From Methylobacterium oryzihabitans (GTDB lineage Bacteria; Pseudomonadota; Alphaproteobacteria; Rhizobiales; Beijerinckiaceae): a DNA stretch of 64,000 bases. The notes under the pieces are model-generated. The model saw only the letters and a program-made list of their open reading frames with translations. It was not told the DNA's origin and searched no databases. The stretch spans positions 1-64,000 of the forward strand of contig NZ_SACP01000024.1 of NCBI RefSeq assembly GCF_004004555.2. The letters are read 5' to 3'. Every line of letters starts with the position of its first letter. Position 1 is the first letter of the stretch. Made by a program: the position numbers and the translations under genes. Below, in pieces: positions 33,739 through 42,232 of this stretch.

Positions 33739-34101
33739 GGATCTGCACCTTTCTGCCGGTCCTCGCACGGGTCGCCCCGGCCGGGCCGGAGGGACGCCAT
33801 CGACGAGGCACGGCGGCGCCGGCACTGGGGCCGGGCCCTTGGGAGACGCGGAACCGGGCGTCGACCGCCCGGCCTGGCTCAGCGAGTACGGTCGCGTGGG
33901 TCCGCCGCCCCGGCCGGATCACACCCCGGCGGCGAAGGGCCGCCGGCGCGAGGCTCCGACGGACGGATTCGCCCATGGCGAACCGGCTTAGTCGTTGTCG
34001 CGTAAGATTTTTCTCCGCCGGGGCAGCGATCGCTTCCTGGGCGGTGCCGAGGTCTGAAGATGGGCTGTCTTCGCAGTTGCAGCAAGTGCGATGCAACAAA
34101 A
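33739..34101. other. 363-base non-coding gap upstream of the esterase gene
   Basis: The region holds the esterase promoter/leader and the 3' flank of the small protein at 34143-34439. No ORF with coding character and no dispersed repeat is visible. The part near 33980-34090 is less GC-rich than its surroundings. Confidence 0.4.
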
Positions 34102-34122
34102 AAGCCCGCCGAGGGCGGGCTT
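34102..34122 (-). terminator. Rho-independent terminator
   Basis: Stem AAGCCCGCC/GGCGGGCTT (34102-34110 with 34114-34122), loop GAG, followed on the reverse strand by a T-run (TTTTTTGTTG). It lies about 20 bases past the stop of the 34143-34439 gene and is the clearest intrinsic terminator in the window. Confidence 0.88.
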
Positions 34123-34142
34123 GCGGTGCCGATGGCGCCGGG

Positions 34143-34439
34143 TCAGGCGCTCCTCTGCCAGCCCTTGCGCCGCTCGCGCAGTCCGTGGATGCGGAAGTGG
34201 ACCAGCGGGTTCATGTGGGCTCTGGCGACATCGGGATTGGCGCTGAGATAGCCGCGGGTGCTGAACTCGGCCGAGGGGTCGCGCCCCTCCTTCCAGCCGA
34301 CCGAGAGGTAGTGGTCGAGGGGGTCGCAGCCGTGCGCCCTCACGTCCGGATAGGCATCGAGATAGAAGACCGGGTCGAAGCCGCCCATCATCGTGGCGGC
34401 GCTCGGCTCCCCGTCGCGGCGGAACAGGTTCGACAGCAT
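34143..34439 (-). CDS. small stand-alone protein with two tandem FDPxxYLxxYPDV-type repeats
   Basis: A 98-residue protein with two related halves: FDPVFYLDAYPDVRAHGCDP followed by LDHYLSVGWKEGRDPSAEF, then STRGYLSANPDVARAHMNPLVHFRIHGLRERR. The motif (YL..YPDV....DPL.HY...G..EGR.P) is one I recall as an accessory module attached to glycosyltransferases and large secreted proteins in Methylobacterium and relatives. Here it stands alone. There is no signal peptide. The ATG is at 34437-34439, and a clear terminator follows. The function is unknown; association with cell-surface glycan synthesis is only a guess from the domain's usual partners. Confidence 0.75.
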   Translation of the reverse strand: MLSNLFRRDGEPSAATMMGGFDPVFYLDAYPDVRAHGCDPLDHYLSVGWKEGRDPSAEFSTRGYLSANPDVARAHMNPLVHFRIHGLRERRKGWQRSA

Positions 34440-34742
34440 CGTGACCCCTGACGATGGAGGGCGGGCCGACCGCATCGGATCGTCCCCGGAGTTATCAAAT
34501 CCGCGCCGGGGCGTCGATGCGACTCTCGCCGAACGGACGCCGCCGGGCGCTTTTGCATGCACCGCGACCGAATCGGAACCGATCATGGCGGCGGATTGCG
34601 GCGGATTGAGGTGCGGGGTCCCGGGGCCGGCGGCGAGGTCCCCCGGTGCGGCCGTCCGCTTGCCGGCCCCCGCGATGCCGGATACCTCGGACCGGCCGGG
34701 CAACGACCCGGCGCCGGAGCCGCCTCCGGGTGGGGAGGGACG
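34440..34742. other. 303-base divergent intergenic region
   Basis: It lies between the small repeat-domain protein (reverse) and the hydratase-type gene (forward) and should contain both promoters. I see no convincing consensus, repeat or ORF. Confidence 0.4.
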
Positions 34743-35549
34743 ATGACGGACGATGCGGTCGCCGGGGAGATCCTGGCCGCGGCCGGTGCGGGCTCCGAGC
34801 CCGGCGCCGGGCTGGCGCCCTTCACCGGGCGCGATCCGGAGTTCGACCTGCCGCGCGCCTACCGGATCGCCGCGGCGGTGATGCGGGCGCGCGCCGCCCG
34901 GGGCGAGCGGCCGGCCGGCTGGAAGATCGGCTTCACCAACCGGCGGATGTGGGACGAGTACGGCGTGCGGGCCCCGGTCTGGGGGCCGGTCTACGACACC
35001 ACCCTGCGGATCCTCGACGGCACCCCCTGCGCGCTCGCCGGCTTCGCCGAGCCGCGCATCGAGCCCGAGATCGTGTTCCGCCTCGCGCGCACGCCGCCGG
35101 AGGGGGCCGGCGCCGAGGCGCTGCTCGCCTGCCTCGACGGGGTCGCCCTCGGCTTCGAGGTGGTGCAGTCGCTCTATCCCGGCTGGCGCTTCCGCGCGCC
35201 CGACACCGTGGCGGCCTTCGCCCTGCACGGGCGCCTGTATCGCGGGCCCTGGGTTGCCCTCGACGGGCCGGGCTGGGCCGACCGGCTCGCCCGCTTCTCC
35301 GCGACGCTGACCCGCGACGGCGCGGTGGCCGACCATGGCGCCGCCGAGGCCGTGCTCGGCAGCCCGCTCAACGCCCTGGCGCATCTCGCCGCCGGGCTTC
35401 CCGGGACGCCGTTCGGGCGCGGGCTCGAGGCCGGCGACGTCGTCACGACCGGCACGCTCACCCGGGCCTGCCCGGTCGCCCCCGGCGAGACCTGGGCCGC
35501 GACCCTCGACGGCCTGGACCTCGCGCCGATCACCCTGTCGTTCACCTGA
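34743..35549 (+). CDS. 2-keto-4-pentenoate hydratase / fumarylacetoacetase-fold protein
   Basis: A 268-residue protein of the hydratase/decarboxylase branch of the FAH superfamily. Evidence includes AYRIAAAVMRARAARGERPAGWKIGFTN, WGPVYDTTL, the acidic metal-site segment EPRIEPEIVFRLAR, GFEVVQSLYPGW, and the C-terminal GDVVTTGTLTRACPV. Relatives hydrate 2-hydroxypenta-2,4-dienoate or decarboxylate oxalocrotonate in aromatic meta-cleavage pathways. The start is the ATG at 34743. It is 12 bases upstream of a GST gene and probably co-transcribed. No ring-cleavage dioxygenase is in the window, so the pathway is unproven. Confidence 0.8.
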   Translation: MTDDAVAGEILAAAGAGSEPGAGLAPFTGRDPEFDLPRAYRIAAAVMRARAARGERPAGWKIGFTNRRMWDEYGVRAPVWGPVYDTTLRILDGTPCALAGFAEPRIEPEIVFRLARTPPEGAGAEALLACLDGVALGFEVVQSLYPGWRFRAPDTVAAFALHGRLYRGPWVALDGPGWADRLARFSATLTRDGAVADHGAAEAVLGSPLNALAHLAAGLPGTPFGRGLEAGDVVTTGTLTRACPVAPGETWAATLDGLDLAPITLSFT

Positions 35550-35561
35550 GCCGGAGCCCCG

Positions 35562-36254
35562 ATGACCCGCACCCTGTACGAACTCGCCGGCGCCGACGCG
35601 AACCGCCGCTTCAGCCCGTTCTGCTGGCGCATCCGCCTCGCGCTGGAGCACAAGGACCTGCCGTTCGAGGGCCGGCCGTGGCGCTTCACCGAGACCGGGG
35701 CGCTCGCCTTCTCGGGCAGCCGCACGGTGCCGGTGCTGGTCGACGGCGAGCGGACGATCGCCGATTCCGGCCGCATCGCCGCCTATCTGGAGGAGGCCTA
35801 TCCCGACCGGCCGTCGCTGTTCGGCGGGCCGGGCGGGCAGGCGCTCACCCGGTTCGTCGAGGCGTGGACCGACGGCGTGCTGCACCCGGCCCTGGTGCCG
35901 CTGCTCCTCGCCGACATCCACGACCATCTGCGCCCGGAGGACCAGGACTATTTCCGCCAGAGCCGCGAGGCGCGGTTCGGCAAGCCGCTGGAGGCCGTGT
36001 GCCCCGACCGCGAGGCGCAGCTCGCGACCTTCCGGCGCACGCTCTCGCCCCTGCGCCACACCCTGAAGTCGCAGCCCTTCCTCGGCGGCGAGGCGCCGCT
36101 CTATGCCGACTACGCGGTGGCCGGCGCCTTCCTGTGGGCGCGCACCGTCAGCGGCACGGTCCTGCTGGAGGCGGACGACCCGGTGGCGGCGTGGCGCGAC
36201 CGGATTCTGGCGCGACTCGGCGCCGACTCGCGGGCGCTCACCGACGCGGCGTGA
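35562..36254 (+). CDS. glutathione S-transferase, LigE/etherase-like
   Basis: A 230-residue GST. The thioredoxin-like N-terminal domain reads LYELAGADANRRFSPFCWRIRLALEHK, with the cis-Pro in RTVPVLVD and glutathione-binding ADSGRIAAYLEE. A helical C-terminal domain follows. The SPFCWR-type start and YPDRPSLFGGP resemble the LigE/beta-etherase and related fungal groups, which cleave aryl ethers with glutathione. It follows the hydratase-type gene, consistent with breakdown of an aromatic compound, though the substrate is inferred. Its stop lies 6 bases from the stop of the convergent rutB-like gene. Confidence 0.82.
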   Translation: MTRTLYELAGADANRRFSPFCWRIRLALEHKDLPFEGRPWRFTETGALAFSGSRTVPVLVDGERTIADSGRIAAYLEEAYPDRPSLFGGPGGQALTRFVEAWTDGVLHPALVPLLLADIHDHLRPEDQDYFRQSREARFGKPLEAVCPDREAQLATFRRTLSPLRHTLKSQPFLGGEAPLYADYAVAGAFLWARTVSGTVLLEADDPVAAWRDRILARLGADSRALTDAA

Positions 36255-36259
36255 TCGGC

Positions 36260-37009
36260 TCAGCCCGCCTCCTGCGGCGGGACCTGCCCGACCGCGCCGC
36301 AGAAATCCGCCACCGTCGAGACCCAGCCGAAGAAGGTCTCGATGTTGTAGAGCGCCGCGCGCTGGGCGAAGTCGGGGCCGGCCTGATGGGTCGCGTCCTC
36401 CAGCACGACCCCGAAATATTCGAGATGGAAGGCGTCGCGCAGGGAGGATTCGACGCAGACGTTGGTGGCGACCCCGGTGAAGACCAGGGTGCGGATGCCG
36501 CGGGCGCGCAGCAGGCTGTCGATGGCGGTGTTGAAGAAGCCGCTGTAGCGCGGTTTCGGCACCACGAGGTCGCCCGGCTGCGGCGTCAGGGCCTCGACGA
36601 GGGCGTAGTCCCACGAGCCCTTGGCGAGCAGCGTGCCGGCCAGTTCCGGCCGCCGCCGCATGGTCTTGAGGGCGTTGGACTTGTGCCAGTTCGGCGAGCC
36701 GGGGCCGCCGGCCTCGCGGTACTCGGCGTCCCAGCCGTTCTGGAAGTAGATCACCGGGATGCCGGCCGCCCGCGCCGCCGCGGCCGCCTGCGCGACCTTG
36801 GCGGTCACGGTCGCCGCGCCCGCGATGTCGAACCCGGCCAGGTCGAGATAGCCGCCCGGCGACGCATAGGCGTTCTGCATGTCGACCACGATGAGCGCGG
36901 TCTGGTCGGCGCGGAGGCGGAGCGCCTCGGGCCGCGCCGGCAGCGTCACCGGGCCGGAGCCGGATTCGGTCGGGGCATAGCCGGCGGGGAAGGGGAAGGC
37001 GTCCGTCAT
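36260..37009 (-). CDS. rutB: isochorismatase-fold amidohydrolase, RutB-like
   Basis: A 249-residue cysteine hydrolase. The catalytic triad is visible: Asp43 in ALIVVDMQNAY, Lys152 in VVPKPRYSGFFNT, and Cys185 in GVATNVCVESSLRDAFHLEYFGV. The last motif and the length match RutB, which hydrolyses (peroxy)ureidoacrylate in pyrimidine-ring catabolism. The rest of the rut operon (rutA, C-G) is not here, so it may act on another ureido or amide substrate. It lies 39 bases downstream of a methyltransferase gene on the same strand. Confidence 0.8.
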   Translation of the reverse strand: MTDAFPFPAGYAPTESGSGPVTLPARPEALRLRADQTALIVVDMQNAYASPGGYLDLAGFDIAGAATVTAKVAQAAAAARAAGIPVIYFQNGWDAEYREAGGPGSPNWHKSNALKTMRRRPELAGTLLAKGSWDYALVEALTPQPGDLVVPKPRYSGFFNTAIDSLLRARGIRTLVFTGVATNVCVESSLRDAFHLEYFGVVLEDATHQAGPDFAQRAALYNIETFFGWVSTVADFCGAVGQVPPQEAG

Positions 37010-37048
37010 CCCCCGGACGACGCACGAGGCGTGCCAGCGGCAGGAGGG

Positions 37049-38008
37049 TCAGGACGGGCGCGGCGCCACCATGTCGCGGATCGCCCGGGCGTTGCGGTGG
37101 ACAGCCGGGGCGAGCCACGCCCCGGAGACCAGCCACGCGGCCGGGTCCACCGGCCGCAGGGCCTCGGCCAGCCGCCCGGCGAGGCCGGGATTGGCCAGAA
37201 CCGGACAGGGCGCGTCGGTGCGGCGGTAGACCGCCGCCGTGCCTTCGCGCGCGTAGCCGGCATGGGGCACCAGCCCGGCCCGGCGCGCGGCGAGGTCGAG
37301 GGTCTCGCGCACGAAGCCGTGGACGTGGGCGAAGTGGAACCGCTCGTGGGCCGGCTTGCCGGTCGCGGCCATGTCCGGCACCGCGGCGTGGAGCAGGCCG
37401 CCCGGGGCGAGCAGACCGGCGAGCCGCGCCATCGCGTCGGCCGGGTCGCGCAGGTGTTCGAGGACGTGATGCGCCGTGACGAGGTCGAAGCCGCCCGCCG
37501 CGACGGGCGGGTGGTCAAGGTCGTCGAACACCGCGACGCCGTGCTGCCGGCGGGCGTGGTCGGCGTAGTCCCGCCCCGGCTCGACGCCGACCGCCTCGCA
37601 GCCGCGCGCCCGCGCCGCCGCCAGGAACTCGCCGGAGCCGCAGCCGAAATCGAGCACCCGGGCGCCGGGCGCCAGCACCGGGGCGAGGAGAGCGGCGCGG
37701 CGGCCGGCCTCGCGCTCCGCCCGGCGGAGATGGTGGCGCGGCGGCCCGCCCGCGAAGGCGAACTGGTAGTCGGCCCGGTAGCCGCCGGCGTAGTACGCCG
37801 CGAGCTCGGCGGCGGTCGGCATCGGGTCGGTGCGGATCAGCCCGCAGCAGGCGCAGGCGACCGAGCGCAGCCGCTTGAGGCGCCGGTCGCTCGCCGCCAC
37901 CAGCACGGACTCGCCTGACCCGCACAGGTTGCAGTCGGTCGACTCGCCGACGTAGGGGTAGGGGGTGAACGGGACGAGCGAGCGGATCAGGATTGCCGGC
38001 GATACCAT
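37049..38008 (-). CDS. SAM-dependent methyltransferase with N-terminal zinc-binding motif
   Basis: A 319-residue protein. N-terminal cysteines CNLCG (26-30) and CACCG (52-56) should bind one zinc. A class I methyltransferase core follows: motif I VLDFGCGSGEFLAAA (about 118-132), then FDLVTAHHVLEHLRDP. A pair CxxC...CxxCG before a UbiE/COQ5-like domain is typical of methyltransferases acting on sugar nucleotides or cell-surface glycans. The C-terminus is Pro/Ala-rich. The start is the ATG at 38006-38008. The acceptor is unknown. It lies between the rutB-like gene and the PPC-domain genes. Confidence 0.8.
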   Translation of the reverse strand: MVSPAILIRSLVPFTPYPYVGESTDCNLCGSGESVLVAASDRRLKRLRSVACACCGLIRTDPMPTAAELAAYYAGGYRADYQFAFAGGPPRHHLRRAEREAGRRAALLAPVLAPGARVLDFGCGSGEFLAAARARGCEAVGVEPGRDYADHARRQHGVAVFDDLDHPPVAAGGFDLVTAHHVLEHLRDPADAMARLAGLLAPGGLLHAAVPDMAATGKPAHERFHFAHVHGFVRETLDLAARRAGLVPHAGYAREGTAAVYRRTDAPCPVLANPGLAGRLAEALRPVDPAAWLVSGAWLAPAVHRNARAIRDMVAPRPS

Positions 38009-38082
38009 TCTGACGTCCCACCTCGCTCCCCTGACGCAGGGGAGCCCGAGAGTGTAACGTCGCGGCAGTCCGGTCTAATCCG

Positions 38083-38487
38083 TCAGGCCGAGGCCGCCTC
38101 GGGCAGCCACTCCTCCAGCGTGACCTCGAAGGTCATGCAGATGGTGTTGGCGCCGGCGACGAACGGGCCGCCATGGACGTTGCCCTCCGGGTCGGCGACT
38201 ACGCCGGTCAGCGCCGCCCGCACCGAGCCGTCGGGGGTCGACCGGACCTCGCCCGCGAGGCTGACGATCTCGACCGCCGGGCCGCGGACGTGCTGGTAGC
38301 GGCCGTCGATCGTGCCGAGGCAGGCATCGACGAGGCTGCCGAGCGCGCCGCGCACGAAGGCGTTGCGAAACCCCTCGGCGAGGCAGAGCTTCTCCACGCC
38401 CTGGACCAGATCCTCGTTGGGGGCGATGCGGGCATAGGCGACGCGGCCCATCGCGCCTCTCTCGACCGTGATGCGTGCCTCACTCAT
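38083..38487 (-). CDS. PPC/DUF296 domain protein (A)
   Basis: A 134-residue protein consisting of one PPC (plants and prokaryotes conserved, DUF296) domain: GRVAYARIAPNEDLVQGVEKLCLAEGF, GALGSLVDACLG, VEIVSLAGEVRS and a C-terminal VVADPEGNVHGGPFVAGANTI. Bacterial PPC proteins form trimers with a conserved pocket, but their reactions are mostly unknown. The start overlaps the stop of the second PPC-like gene by 8 bases, so they are coupled and may form a heteromer. It is the last gene of the run beginning with the thiolase and CoA ligase. Confidence 0.8.
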   Translation of the reverse strand: MSEARITVERGAMGRVAYARIAPNEDLVQGVEKLCLAEGFRNAFVRGALGSLVDACLGTIDGRYQHVRGPAVEIVSLAGEVRSTPDGSVRAALTGVVADPEGNVHGGPFVAGANTICMTFEVTLEEWLPEAASA

Positions 38488-39034
38488 CGGGGTTCTCGCG
38501 GTAGGGTTGCAGCAGCGGGATGTTCGTCTCGGGGTCGTAGGCCTGCCGCAGCTCGAACCCGTCGAGCGCGGTGACGAGGACCGGGATCGGGTGGCGGGCG
38601 ACGATGCAGCTCTCGGTGAGGATGTGCCCGCCCTTCACCGGCCCGGCTTCAGTCCGGATGGTGGCGTGGCAATGGACCAGCGGCTGCCCGGCCATGCTCT
38701 TGCCGAGGGTGGCGTTGCCGAAGACCATGTAGGTCTCGCCGGCCGGGATCGGCGGCCCGTAGGCGATCACCGCCTGCCCGGTCGGGTCGGGCGGGGCGAC
38801 GCAGTAGTGCAGCGACTCGAACCAGCCGCCGAGGATCGTGGTCGAGGCGTGGAAGATCCCGGCCTCCGCCAGCGGCCGCACCAGCCCGTCGAACAGGCTC
38901 GTTCCCGGCTGGAGCGCCAGCCGGACGTGGCGCCCGCGCGGCGCCCGCTGGCTGTGGATCCGCACCGGGTTGAACCGGCCCGGATGGATGAGCGTGCGCG
39001 CCCGGGGCTGGCCGTGGGTGGGCTGGGGTCGCAT
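38480..39034 (-). CDS. PPC/DUF296-like protein (B)
   Basis: A 184-residue protein related to the downstream PPC protein. It has LALQPGTSLFDGLVRPLAEAGI and TTILGGWFESLHYCV, then GNATLGKSMAGQPLVHCHATI with GHILTESCIV. Three His/Cys positions (HYC, HCHA and ESC) could bind a metal. I used the ATG at 39032-39034; upstream sequence belongs to a repeat. Together with its neighbour it makes two PPC-domain subunits in an operon with acyl-CoA metabolism genes. The C-terminus keeps a FELRQAYDPETNIPLLQPY tail. The function is unknown. Confidence 0.7.
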   Translation of the reverse strand: MRPQPTHGQPRARTLIHPGRFNPVRIHSQRAPRGRHVRLALQPGTSLFDGLVRPLAEAGIFHASTTILGGWFESLHYCVAPPDPTGQAVIAYGPPIPAGETYMVFGNATLGKSMAGQPLVHCHATIRTEAGPVKGGHILTESCIVARHPIPVLVTALDGFELRQAYDPETNIPLLQPYRENPDE

Positions 39035-39072
39035 GGGGAGCCTCGGGGGAGAATGTCTGGCGCGGGTTTTCC

Positions 39073-39275
39073 CCTCTCCCCGCGGGCGGGGAGAGGGCCG
39101 TGTCACCGTTCAGGGGACACGGCAAGCGCAGGCGAAGCCGGAGCGGGGGTGAGGGGGTGTCGACGAGTGAGACACTTCCGGAAACACCCCCTCACCCTCG
39201 CGACGATCCTGGCGGATCGCGCTCGCTGCGCTCCCTGAACGGGAGCACAGCCCTCTCCCCGCCCGCGGGGAGAGG
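39073..39275. repeat. 203-bp palindromic element with 26-bp perfect ends
   Basis: The left end (39073-39098) and right end (39250-39275) are perfect inverted repeats, each itself a hairpin (CCTCTCCCC/GGGGAGAGG). A second inner pair is GGTGAGGGGGTGT and ACACCCCCTCACC. It lies between the acyl-CoA synthetase gene and the PPC genes, in the middle of a same-strand run, and may attenuate read-through. Confidence 0.75.
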
Positions 39276-39351
39276 AGAAGTCGGCGCCAGTCTCGTCGCC
39301 GGACATTTCGCCGAGCAGCTCCCCGCAGAGGGGGGAGGGTGCTGCGGCGCG

Positions 39352-40986
39352 TCAGCCGGCGGCCGGCACCGGCTGGTCCAGCGGCACCTGCCCGCGGGCC
39401 TCCAGCTCGGCCCGGACCGACTTCTTGGTGATCTTGCCGTAGGCCGATTTCGGCAGCTCGTCCCAGAAGAACACCCGCTTGGGCAGCTTGTAGCGGGACA
39501 CCTGCGGCTCCAGCCAGGTCAGCAGCTCGCGCTCGTTGACGGTCTCGCCCGGACGCAGCACGCAGACCGCGACGCCGACCTCGCCCCAGGTCCTGTCCGG
39601 CACGCCGAGGATCGCGACCTCGGCCAGCGCCGGGTGCTTGAGCACCTTCTCCTCGATCTCGCGCGGATACACGTTCGAGCCGCCGGAGATGTACATGTCC
39701 GAGGCGCGGCCGGTGATGTAGAGGAAGCCCTCCGCATCGAGGTGACCGAGATCGCCGGTGCGGAACCAGCCGTCGCGAAACGCCTTCGCGTTGGCCTCGG
39801 GGTTGTCGTAGTAGCCGGCGAACACCGCCGGGCCGCAGACGCAGATCTCGCCGGTCTCGTCCGGGCCGACCTCGCGGCCGTGCTCGTCCTGGATCGAGAC
39901 CTGCATGCCCGTCCGCTCGAAGCCGCAGGTGCCGATCTTGGTGTTGCCGCCGTCCTCCGGGTCGTGCAGGGCGGGGGGCAGGACCGTGATGTTGCCGGTG
40001 ACCTCGCCGAGCCCGAAATACTGCACCAGCACCTTGCCGAGCTTGCGCAGGGCGTGTTTCTGGTCCTCGCGGTACATCGGCGCGCCGGCATAGATGACGT
40101 GGCGCAGCGACGAGTGGTCGTGCCGGTCGACGGAGGGGTGCTCGGTCAGCATCTTCACGATGGTCGGCACCGTGAACAGGTTCGTCACCTGGTGCCGCGC
40201 CACCAGCCCCCACGCCTCGTCGGCGTCGAAGCGGTCGCTGGTCAGCAGCACGGTCTTGGCTCCGCGGGCGACCTGGGTGAGCTGGTGGATGCCGGCCCCG
40301 TGCGAGAGCGGCGCCACCACGAGCGAGGCGTCCGCTTGCGTCGTGCCCGGCATCAGGTCGCAGAGGTGGTTGGTGACGACGAAGGCCATGTGGCCGTGGG
40401 TCAGCACCGCCGCCTTCGGCCGCCCGGTCGTGCCGGAGGTGAAGAAGAACCAGCACGGGTCGTCGTACTCGACGTCGGCCATCGGCGGGACGGCGCCGGC
40501 ATGAGCCGCCACCACCGCGTCGTAATCCTCGCCGAACGCCGCCGGGCCGATCGCCAGCACGAAGCGCAGATCCGGCACCGCCTCGCGGACCGCCGCGACG
40601 TGGTCGGGGAAGTCGGCGTGGCAGATCATCGCCGAGGCGCCGCTCGCCTGGGCGAGGTAGGCGACCTCGCCGGGGGTCTGGCGGAAGTTCGTCGGCACCC
40701 AGACCGCGCCGAGGCGCAGGCAGGCGAACAGCGACTCGAACATCTGGTTGCAGTTCTTCGACTGCACCAGCACCCGGTCGCCCTTGGCGACGCCGCGCTC
40801 GGCGAGCCCCGCCGCCATCGCGTTGACCCGGGCGTCGATCTCGGCCCAGGTCCAGTCGCGGTCGCCCCAGGCGAGGCCGACCGCGCCGGGGAAGCGCCGG
40901 GCCGCCTGCCGCACCCAGTGGGCGAGGTTCATCGCCCGCCGGGAGCAGGGGGCGACGCCCCCCTTCGGATGGACGGCCGCGCTCAC
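39352..40986 (-). CDS. acyl-CoA synthetase (AMP-forming)
   Basis: A 544-residue ANL-superfamily ligase. The P-loop motif FFFTSGTTGRPKA is followed by YFGLGEVTGN (motif A5) and the adenylate-binding YYDNPEANAKAFRDGWFRTGDLGHLD. The C-terminal lysine motif is PKSAYGKITKK. It activates a carboxylic acid to its CoA thioester. The sequence resembles long-chain/aromatic-acid CoA ligases, but the acid is unknown. The start overlaps the thiolase stop by 4 bases (ATGA); an internal ATG (40930-40932, MNLAHWVRQAARRFPG) is closer to the family start. Confidence 0.9.
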   Translation of the reverse strand: MSAAVHPKGGVAPCSRRAMNLAHWVRQAARRFPGAVGLAWGDRDWTWAEIDARVNAMAAGLAERGVAKGDRVLVQSKNCNQMFESLFACLRLGAVWVPTNFRQTPGEVAYLAQASGASAMICHADFPDHVAAVREAVPDLRFVLAIGPAAFGEDYDAVVAAHAGAVPPMADVEYDDPCWFFFTSGTTGRPKAAVLTHGHMAFVVTNHLCDLMPGTTQADASLVVAPLSHGAGIHQLTQVARGAKTVLLTSDRFDADEAWGLVARHQVTNLFTVPTIVKMLTEHPSVDRHDHSSLRHVIYAGAPMYREDQKHALRKLGKVLVQYFGLGEVTGNITVLPPALHDPEDGGNTKIGTCGFERTGMQVSIQDEHGREVGPDETGEICVCGPAVFAGYYDNPEANAKAFRDGWFRTGDLGHLDAEGFLYITGRASDMYISGGSNVYPREIEEKVLKHPALAEVAILGVPDRTWGEVGVAVCVLRPGETVNERELLTWLEPQVSRYKLPKRVFFWDELPKSAYGKITKKSVRAELEARGQVPLDQPVPAAG

Positions 40987-42152
40987 CGGCGGCGCTCCAG
41001 GATCGACACGAAGTTCGCCACCGCGGCGCCGCCCATGTTGAACACGCCGGCGAGCCTGGCGTCGGGGATCTGCATCCCGCCGGCCTCGTTCATCAGCTGC
41101 AGGCAGGCCATGACGTGCATCGACACGCCGGTGGCGCCGATCGGGTGGCCCTTCGACTTGAGGCCGCCCGACGCATTGACCGGCAGCCGGCCGTCCTTCT
41201 GGGTGATGCCCTCGCGCACCACCCGGTAGCCCTGGCCCGGCTCGGCAAGGCCCATCGCCTCGTACTCGATCATCTCGGCGACGGTGAAGCAGTCGTGGGT
41301 CTCGACGAGGTCGAGGTCGTCGAGGGTGATGCCCGCCGCCGCCTTGGCCTTGTCCCAGGCCAGACGCGCGCCCGCGAAGGCGGTGGGGTCGCGCCGCGAC
41401 AGCGGCAGGATGTCGTTGGCCTGGGCCCGGGCGCGGAAGCCGATCGAGCGGGCGAGCCCCTCGGCGACCTCCTCGTCGGCGACCACGATCGCGGCGGCGC
41501 CGTCCGAGATCAGCGAGCAGTCGGTCCGGCGCAGGGGTGCCGCGACGTAGGGGTTCTTGTCGGAGACGAGGTTGCAGAACTCGAAGCCGAAGTCGCGCCG
41601 CATCTGGGCGTAGGGGTTCTCGACGCCGTTGCGGTGGTTCTTGGCGGCGATGCGGGCCAGCTCCTCGCTGCGGTCGCCGTACTTCTGGAAGTAGGTGTTG
41701 GCGATGCGCCCGAACACGCCGGCGAAGCCGCCGTCGATGTCGGCCTCCTCCTTGCGGTAGGAGGCGCTGAGCAGGATGTCGCTGGTCTGGGCCAGCGGCG
41801 TCGCGGTCATCTTCTCCGCGCCGACCACCAGGGCGACCCGGCCGCGGCCGCTCTCGACGAAGTCGAGGGCGGCGTAGAGGGCGGCCGAGCCGGTGGCGCA
41901 GGCGTTCTCCAGGCGCATCGCCGGGACGTGGGCGAGTTCGGGCAGGCCGAGCGCGACCTGGGCCGCCTCGAAGCCCTGCTTCGAGAAGCCGTTGTTCATC
42001 ACCCCGACATAGATGCCGTCGACCTGCTCGGCCCCGAGGCCGGCATGGCTCAGGGCCTCGCCGGAGACCCGGGCCATCAGGCTCTCGACGTCCGGATCCT
42101 CCAGCTTGCCGAAGGGGGTGTGGGCCCAGCCCACGATGCTCGCGCGCGCCAT
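40983..42152 (-). CDS. SCP-x/acetyl-CoA acetyltransferase-type thiolase
   Basis: A 389-residue thiolase of the lipid-transfer-protein (SCP-x) class. The active-site cysteine is Cys85 in ENACATGSAAL. The second site reads NASGGLKSKGHPIGATGVSM, with an unusual HDCFTVAEMIEYEAMGL typical of this class. Members cleave 3-ketoacyl-CoAs with branched or steroid/aromatic side chains, often together with a small OB-fold (DUF35) partner. No DUF35 gene is present here; PPC-domain genes are found downstream instead. It lies between the TRAP binding-protein gene (80 bases) and the CoA ligase (overlapping). Confidence 0.9.
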   Translation of the reverse strand: MARASIVGWAHTPFGKLEDPDVESLMARVSGEALSHAGLGAEQVDGIYVGVMNNGFSKQGFEAAQVALGLPELAHVPAMRLENACATGSAALYAALDFVESGRGRVALVVGAEKMTATPLAQTSDILLSASYRKEEADIDGGFAGVFGRIANTYFQKYGDRSEELARIAAKNHRNGVENPYAQMRRDFGFEFCNLVSDKNPYVAAPLRRTDCSLISDGAAAIVVADEEVAEGLARSIGFRARAQANDILPLSRRDPTAFAGARLAWDKAKAAAGITLDDLDLVETHDCFTVAEMIEYEAMGLAEPGQGYRVVREGITQKDGRLPVNASGGLKSKGHPIGATGVSMHVMACLQLMNEAGGMQIPDARLAGVFNMGGAAVANFVSILERRR

Positions 42153-42232
42153 GTTCGTCTCCCGTGTCGATGGGCTCCGATGCGGCGGAGCCGGGCCGGT
42201 CGGGGGCGCCGGTCGGGCGCCCCCCTCGTCGG

